Shown in pieces: positions 1 to 5,400 of a stretch of 8,583 nucleotides of DNA; position 1 is the stretch's first letter; each line of letters starts with the position of its first letter. The DNA lies in assembly GCA_029777735.1 (NCBI GenBank), contig JAKORR010000916.1, positions 1 to 8,583 of the forward strand, read 5' to 3'. The position numbers were made by a program, and so were the translations under genes. The notes below the pieces were generated by a model that worked only from the letters and a program-made list of their open reading frames with translations, was not told where the DNA came from and did not search any database. Source of the DNA: Armatimonadota bacterium (GTDB lineage: Bacteria; Armatimonadota; Zipacnadia; Zipacnadales; FEN-943).

Positions 1-1154
1 AGGCGCCAGTGCTGCCCGAAGGCCCACAGCGTCTGGCCCCAGCCGTCTAACTGAGGCGGCTGGTAGATGATGCCGTCCTTCTGCTGGTGCTTGAGGAAGT
101 ATGGGAGACACTGCTCGGACCAGGCGTGACGCCCTGCGAAGTCAAAGGCCGCACAGATGTAGGCCCCGTCGCGCACCCAAAAGCCATCGTATTGGAACTC
201 GTTTACCTTGCAGATGTAGTCGTCGCCAACTTTGTCCCGCGCGATGCTGTCGTACATGATGCTCGACAGATAGGTGTCCACAACCTTGGCCTCGGGCAGC
301 TCAATCTGCAAGCCTTCTGCTAGGTATTCGCGCCACCACCGCTCCGTCCGCCTCAGGTGGTCGTCGAAGCTCGCGTCGCGCATCGTGTCCAAGGCCGCCT
401 TATCCGAGGCCGGGACCGGGTCGTAGGGCATCTTGAAGTCAAGTGACTGGGTCTCGCCCGGGCCGAGCGACAGCTCATAGCGCACCATACACACGGGCAC
501 AGTAGGGCTGATACCGGCCTCGCGGGCGGTCACTGGGCCCTTACCTTCCCGGTCTGGGAGGATCAAGTATTTGGGCTCAGGTCTACTCGGGAAGAGATAG
601 ACAACTTGGTCGTCGCGCAGGGCACAAAAGGTACGCAGCGAATAGGTGGCCTGCAGCAAGTTGCAGGGACGCTTCATCCGTACACAGCAGCGCGGACCCT
701 CGGCCCTTATGGCGACCGCGAAGATGGCTGTCGCAGGTCCATCCCCCGTCGGCGTCATGCTCACGCGCACGAAGTTGACCAGATTGCTCTCGGGTGCTCC
801 ATCCAGCGTAGCGCCGAATATCGTCACCTGATAGTCCACGCCGTCGCGGACTACCGAGTAGCTGACGATAGGCAGGTGGTTGTCCTGTAGTGTGTGGATG
901 CGCTGGCGCAAGGGTTCCAGGTGGGGTCCGGCGAAGAAGATGAGCTGCTGCGTGCCAGTGTAGAGCCAGCCCTCAGGCGTGACCTGTGTGCCCTCCAGCC
1001 CGTCCGCCACACCTAGGACGGTGCTAGGACGGCTGAAGTACGAGAAGGGACCGGGACCGTCGTCGATGGCGGGATCAAGGGGAGCGGACCAAGCCACCAG
1101 TGTCGCCACACTAAGGATAAGGATCAAGACAACAACAGGCCAACCAAGTCTCAT
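1..1154 (-). CDS. Exported six-hairpin glycosidase-like protein, C-terminus cut off at left edge
   Basis: Reading the minus strand from the ATG at 1154 gives an open frame of 384 codons that leaves the window without a stop. Residues 1-24 form a signal peptide (start MRLGWPVVV, then a Leu/Ile/Val core, cleavage near AWSA). Residues 25 to about 270 are beta-rich and fit the N-terminal sandwich that precedes the barrel in several (alpha/alpha)6 glycosidase families. A helical stretch (RRTERWWREYLAEG) follows, then the beginning of the barrel: FWVRDGAYICAAFDFAG around residues 325-341 (W326, R328, D329), then FLKHQQKDG and LDGWGQTLWAFGQHW. The W-x-R-D and DGxGQxLWA motifs resemble the substrate-binding first hairpins of GH15/GH63/GH65-like enzymes. 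The catalytic acids would lie past the edge, so neither activity nor exact family can be settled. The start is fixed by a strong Shine-Dalgarno. The gene is divergent from the nucleotidyltransferase gene. The fold class is fairly sure; the substrate is unknown. Confidence 0.83.
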   Translation of the reverse strand, partial: MRLGWPVVVLILILSVATLVAWSAPLDPAIDDGPGPFSYFSRPSTVLGVADGLEGTQVTPEGWLYTGTQQLIFFAGPHLEPLRQRIHTLQDNHLPIVSYSVVRDGVDYQVTIFGATLDGAPESNLVNFVRVSMTPTGDGPATAIFAVAIRAEGPRCCVRMKRPCNLLQATYSLRTFCALRDDQVVYLFPSRPEPKYLILPDREGKGPVTAREAGISPTVPVCMVRYELSLGPGETQSLDFKMPYDPVPASDKAALDTMRDASFDDHLRRTERWWREYLAEGLQIELPEAKVVDTYLSSIMYDSIARDKVGDDYICKVNEFQYDGFWVRDGAYICAAFDFAGRHAWSEQCLPYFLKHQQKDGIIYQPPQLDGWGQTLWAFGQHWR

Positions 1155-1162
1155 GACCTTCG

Positions 1163-1168
1163 CCTCCT
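1163..1168 (-). promoter_or_regulatory. Shine-Dalgarno for the minus-strand glycosidase-like gene
   Basis: On the minus strand this reads AGGAGG, a full match to the anti-16S sequence, eight bases before the ATG at 1154. It settles the start codon, and the signal peptide begins exactly there. Confidence 0.8.
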
Positions 1169-1201
1169 GGCGTGGGATTCCACACCGCGAAGGCCGCGCC
1201 T

Positions 1202-1230
1202 TCCACAATGCAGTCCAAGCGGGGTAAAAT
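1202..1230 (+). promoter_or_regulatory. Weak candidate promoter for the nucleotidyltransferase gene
   Basis: TCCACA (1202-1207, four of six to TTGACA) and TAAAAT (1225-1230, five of six to TATAAT) lie 17 bases apart. Transcription would start about eight bases before the ATG at 1246, leaving almost no leader. That fits the lack of a recognisable Shine-Dalgarno before this ATG, but it is an inference from a modest match. Confidence 0.3.
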
Positions 1231-1245
1231 CCAGCGGCGATCACT

Positions 1246-2283
1246 ATGGAGCACAAATCAGAATCCCAGGGTAAACCCTCAGTAGCAGCGATCGTGCTGG
1301 CCGCTGGAGCCGGTACCCGCATGACCGACCGGAGTCGGGCCAAGGTATGCCACGAGGTAGCGCCCGGCAGAAGTGCTATCAGTTTCGTGCTTGATCAGCT
1401 TGCGGCCGCGGGCGTCGAGGTGATGTCGGTGGTGGTGGGAGCGCGAGCCGAGGAAGTAAAAGCAGAAGTGACGGCACGACGCCCAGGGACCCTTTTCGCC
1501 TTCCAGCCTCAGCAGTTGGGCACCGGCCACGCGACCTGGTGCGGAGCCGAACCGTTGCTGGCTGCGGGTGCTATGAAGACCTTCCTGGTAGCCATGGGCG
1601 ACAAGATGATGACCCGAGGAGTGGCAGCGAAGCTACTCCAGAGGCACTTCGAAGCGAGCGCTGACCTCACCTTCGCGGCGAGTCTGTGCTCCAGCGACAA
1701 TGAGCAGGGCCGCGTGGTGCTCGACGATGAGGGCCGGCCCCTGGGGATAGTCGAAGTGGCGGACCTGGTGGCCGTGCGGGCCTGGCGGGCGCTGGAGGCC
1801 GCCTACGTCGAGCAGGACCCCTTGCCCTCCTGGCGGGTGTGGGAGATCGTGGAAGCAGTCTTGCCAGCCTCGCGCAAGGTACCCCCGGTCCTCAAGCCTC
1901 TTCTAGCTGCTGCCGGTGAGGCACCCGAGCTGACGCTACGGCGAACGCGCGAACTGGCGCCCCAGGCTCGGTCAACCGTGGCCCTCGGCAAGGCCCATGT
2001 CGACCCCGACTGGATTGAGAGCCGTGCGCCCCTGGTGAACGAAGCCCTGTACGTCTTCTCACGTGAGGCGCTGCGGTGTGCACTGGGTTGCCTCGCTCCC
2101 GACAACGCGCAGGGCGAGGTGTATCTGACCGACGCCGTGGCCTTGCTGAGGTCCCGGCCCGAGGGTTTCCGCCTTCAGGTGTGTGAGGTCGGCCCTGACG
2201 AACTAGCCAGCTTTAACACCCAGGAGGAGCTGGAGGCGGTGCGGACGCGGGTGGCAAGCTGGCTCGTCGCCGGCGAGGCTTGA
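1246..2283 (+). CDS. GlmU-type nucleotidyltransferase (sugar-1-phosphate uridylyltransferase-like), single domain with insertion
   Basis: This 345-residue cytoplasmic protein has the Rossmann-like nucleotidyltransferase fold that joins a sugar 1-phosphate to a nucleoside triphosphate, most like the pyrophosphorylase half of GlmU. The signature loop is LAAGAGTRM (18-26), followed by K33 in RAKVCH, which matches the conserved PKVLH lysine. QLGTGHA (90-96) is the uracil-binding motif almost as in GlmU. GD at 118-119 supplies the expected metal-binding Asp. GRVVLDDEG...GIVE (155-170), N265 (second metal ligand, in LVNEALYVF) and NAQGEVYLTD (287-296) complete the active site. Two things differ from GlmU: the left-handed beta-helix acetyltransferase domain is absent, and about 85 residues (roughly 174-261) replace the short loop between GIVE and the metal-binding Asn. 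The ATG is the only start after an in-frame stop at 1225, with no clear Shine-Dalgarno. UDP-GlcNAc synthesis is plausible, but another NDP-sugar is possible. Confidence 0.85.
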   Translation: MEHKSESQGKPSVAAIVLAAGAGTRMTDRSRAKVCHEVAPGRSAISFVLDQLAAAGVEVMSVVVGARAEEVKAEVTARRPGTLFAFQPQQLGTGHATWCGAEPLLAAGAMKTFLVAMGDKMMTRGVAAKLLQRHFEASADLTFAASLCSSDNEQGRVVLDDEGRPLGIVEVADLVAVRAWRALEAAYVEQDPLPSWRVWEIVEAVLPASRKVPPVLKPLLAAAGEAPELTLRRTRELAPQARSTVALGKAHVDPDWIESRAPLVNEALYVFSREALRCALGCLAPDNAQGEVYLTDAVALLRSRPEGFRLQVCEVGPDELASFNTQEELEAVRTRVASWLVAGEA

Positions 2284-2498
2284 AACCGAACCGAAACCAA
2301 TTTGGGCCCCCAACAAGGAGAAATACCTGAGGGGAAGAAGCGGCCGTTGCCCTCGGCCTCGATCTGATGCACGCGGGGGAAAGAGGCCCAGATGCCTTCT
2401 ATAAGTCTCGGGCTCATCTGACTCTGAATCAAGGCCGTTCGGTGCGCTACCCGAGGTCGGACCTAGGATAGCATGACAGGTGCGGGAGGGACAACCTT
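2284..2498. other. Noncoding gap between the nucleotidyltransferase and giant glycosidase-like genes
   Basis: No convincing gene lies here. The gap holds a very short TTGGGCCCCCAA palindrome at about 2300-2311 with no T-run, so it is not a clear terminator. AAGGAG at about 2315-2320 is not followed by a usable start. A TATAAG box at 2400-2405 has no good -35 partner. An 11-base palindrome, AGGTCGGACCT at 2454-2464, sits just upstream of the next ribosome binding site. The 215-base distance suggests that the two flanking genes are not tightly co-transcribed. Confidence 0.5.
2484..2490 (+). promoter_or_regulatory. Shine-Dalgarno for the giant protein; decides its GTG start
   Basis: GGGAGGG lies eight bases before the GTG at 2499. 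The frame has a stop at 2469 and no ATG between that stop and the GTG, so the site and the stop together fix the GTG as the start. Confidence 0.7.
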
Positions 2499-5400
2499 GT
2501 GAGCGCGAGTTGCATAGCAGCTTTTGCTTTGGCCTTGTGTGGGCAGGCGAAGATCACGGGCTTCACTTACTCCTGCCCCGCACCCTTCCTCGGTCCTCAG
2601 TACGTCGACACGACAGGCAACAGGCTCTCGGATGGGAAGATCGGCCGCAACGAGACAGTCATCTACCAGCACGCCGGCAATCCTGTGATATCAGTGAATC
2701 TCCCGGGCCCTTGCCGCGTAGACCGCGTTGTTGCCCACTGTCACCGGCACAACGACAACTATAAGTGCAGCACGGTGCGGCTGTATGCCCAGGCGGGCGG
2801 GCTGTGGGTGCAAGTCGACGAGAAGCCAGGCTTCTTGGAGACCTTTGCCCCACAGCATGCTGACGTTGACATCGAGTTGGAGGCGAAAGGCATGACCACC
2901 GAGGCCCTCCGGGTAGTATTCCTCGCCGCAAGCATCCTGTCTATCTCGGAGCTAGAAGTGTTGGGAGCGCCCGTGGCGAGCCAGGCCCAGCAGGCACCTA
3001 CCGCCTGGGCTCAGACGGCGCCACCCGCGCAGGCCGCCGTCCGTGAACTCGACGGTGACGGTGACGGCAAGCTCGACCTGGCGCTGGAGAACCCGTGGCT
3101 GCGCCTCCTGGTCTCACCCGCGCGAGGCGGCGTAGTTCGGTCGCTCATCTACAACCCAGTCTCCACGGATCTGGTCTGCGCTGAGGGATCGAACTTCGGC
3201 TTGTTGCGCGAACAGCTCTGGAAGCTCCAGTACTTTCTCGCCGACAACCCCTGCACAGTCGAACGAGGAACCTCCAAGGGCAGCGCGTGGATCGAAACGC
3301 ACATCACCGGTGCCGGTGGGATGATGGCCTTTACCCACACGCGCAAACGCATCACGCTCTACGACAGCAGTTCCGTGGCGGAGGTCCAGTGGAACCTGAC
3401 CAACGACCCGTCCTCGATGACGGAATACGAGTACGGGTTGTGGATGCACAACTGGACAGGCATACCTGGGGCCGAAACGCGCTACTTTGTGCCCACCGTG
3501 GAGGGTGTCCAGGAGTTCGTGTTACGTCCGGGCGAGATCAAGGAGCAGGTGGACTTGTGGTATCGCGAGCCGGCGCGGGGATGGATAGGCCTCGTGGGTG
3601 AGCCCCCGGGCCAGGAAGGAGCCACAGTCGGGTTGGCCCTCCTGGTACCCTATGAGAACCTAGCCTGTTTCTACCACTGGGCGGGGCTATCGTCCTGGGC
3701 GGCGACGGTCGAGTGGCGACACGGACTTGTCAAGCTTGCGGCGGGCGAATCCTTCAAGACGCGTTATCTCCTGGTGCCCTTCTCAGGACTGACGCGGGTC
3801 GACGGTGTCTGCGCGCTCACGGCGCCGGAGGCACCGGGCGCACCAGCCGCTGTGGTGGGGTCGGTTGACGCCCAGAGGAAGGACGGCAGGTTGAGTGCCC
3901 AGGTGACGGTTTTCGCCACACCCGGGGCACCCAGGGCCAGCGCAGTCGCTGCCTCGCGCACGTACCCCGAAGGGCAGACCCAAGAGCTAGCACACAAGGA
4001 CCTGAAGCCCGGTGAGACGACGGAGGTCTTTGCCGGTGACATCCCGGGAACCTCGGAGCAACCGGTACTCGTGTCCTGCCGGATTCTGATGGGCGAGACG
4101 GTCGTGGACGAATTCGAGCGGCTCTTTACTCCAAACGGCACCCGCGTGGCCTATCGGTTGGAGCCGCGCGAGAAGCGCGCCGCACGTGTCGAGAGCGAGC
4201 AGACCGAGGTGCTACCCAGACACGACTTACAGCGCAGCGTGGTCACTCCCCATGTCCCCTGGGCCCGCCCGTTGGCGGGCGGGCCGATCCAGGCGTTGGT
4301 GTTGTGCGATGATGAGAATGCCCGCGAAGTCGTCGAACTGGCCCAACGCCTTGATGTAGACTTCACGTACATCAAGTTCAGGACAAACCGCGAGACCGAA
4401 TGGATCTACCAAGGCGACAGAACGGTGCCCACTCTGGAGATGGCACAGCGGCGGCTACTAGAGGCCTTGGAGAAGCCTTTTGACGTGGCGCTGATTGCAG
4501 GCTTTGACTGGCAGGTCCACTTCACGCCCGAGATTCGCTCCAGGCTGGCGGAGAAGGTACAGGCCGGAATGGGCCTAGTGGCGATCGAACCTTGCGGTGT
4601 TCCGTCCGACGACCCTTTGGTGGATGTCCTGGGCGTATCGGAGCAAGACCGCCCGCTGGGCAGATTCTTCACGTGGAAGTGCAGCGATCGGAGCGAAATC
4701 GGCCGGGGCCTACCTTGGCCCTGGGAAGGGAAGGAGACCTTCAGCGGCCTAATGCCCAGGACGCGGCGGATGGAGTACTCCAGATGGCCAAGCGGCACGG
4801 TCGCCGCCTTCTACGAGGAGGACGGCAAGCCGCTGCTGTGCCTGAACGAGGTCGGCAGGGGCCGCGTGGTTACGGCAACCTACGACGTGCTCACACACGC
4901 GATGAGCTACCGCGGCTTCTCAGGGCTGACACCCATTATCAGCTATCGCGGTAAGCTGCTGCTGGACGAGTATGAGCAGATGACCTGGCCCTACTGGGAG
5001 CACTGGTGGGTGCTGTTGACACACACGACGGTCTGGGCTGCGCGCAGGGAGGCTCCTGTGCAAATCGCAGAGCCAAGGGCCGAGATCAACGGCGAGGGGC
5101 AAGTGGTGGTGCATCTGAAGGCCGTCGGCGAAGCGAGGGCGCCGATCTTCGCCACCTTGCAATTGATCGACAGGTATGGCGCCGTGACCACGACCGGCGC
5201 CCAGGCCAACACGCCCCAGGCACGGGCGCTGCAGCAGGGCCTCTGGAATCCCGAGCTGTTCCGCGGCGCTGAATCGCCCGATGACCTGAGCTACCTGTCC
5301 TTTGGGACCCAGGACGTGGCGGTTGGCGCCGATGGAGAGGTCAGCGTGCGGATAGGGCGGGCCCGAGCGGGCTGGAACTTCGTGCGAGTGGTCCTGCGAG

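Larger units (their letters stand above)
1155..1245. other. Divergent intergenic region
   Basis: This 91-base gap separates two genes pointing away from each other, so it must hold the start signals of the minus-strand gene and probably of the plus-strand gene. It contains a perfect 6-bp inverted repeat, GAAGGC-CGC-GCCTTC at 1189-1203, and two copies of TTCCACA at 1178-1184 and 1201-1207, 23 bases apart start to start. Either could be an operator or part of the minus-strand 5' leader. No terminator is expected here and none is seen. Confidence 0.6.

Noticed and set aside
87..323. Plus-strand open frame of 78 codons
   Set aside because: It lies antisense to the well-supported minus-strand glycosidase-like gene, its product has no recognisable domain, and there is no ribosome binding site. 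The same holds for the frames at 606-890 and 979-1227.
2300..2311. TTGGGCCCCCAA palindrome as an intrinsic terminator after the nucleotidyltransferase gene
   Set aside because: The stem is only four or five base pairs with almost no loop, and no T-run follows.
2480..2764. Plus-strand frame starting at the GTG at 2480
   Set aside because: It overlaps the start of the giant gene in another frame. The product looks like a frame-shifted read and the ribosome binding site fits the GTG at 2499 instead.
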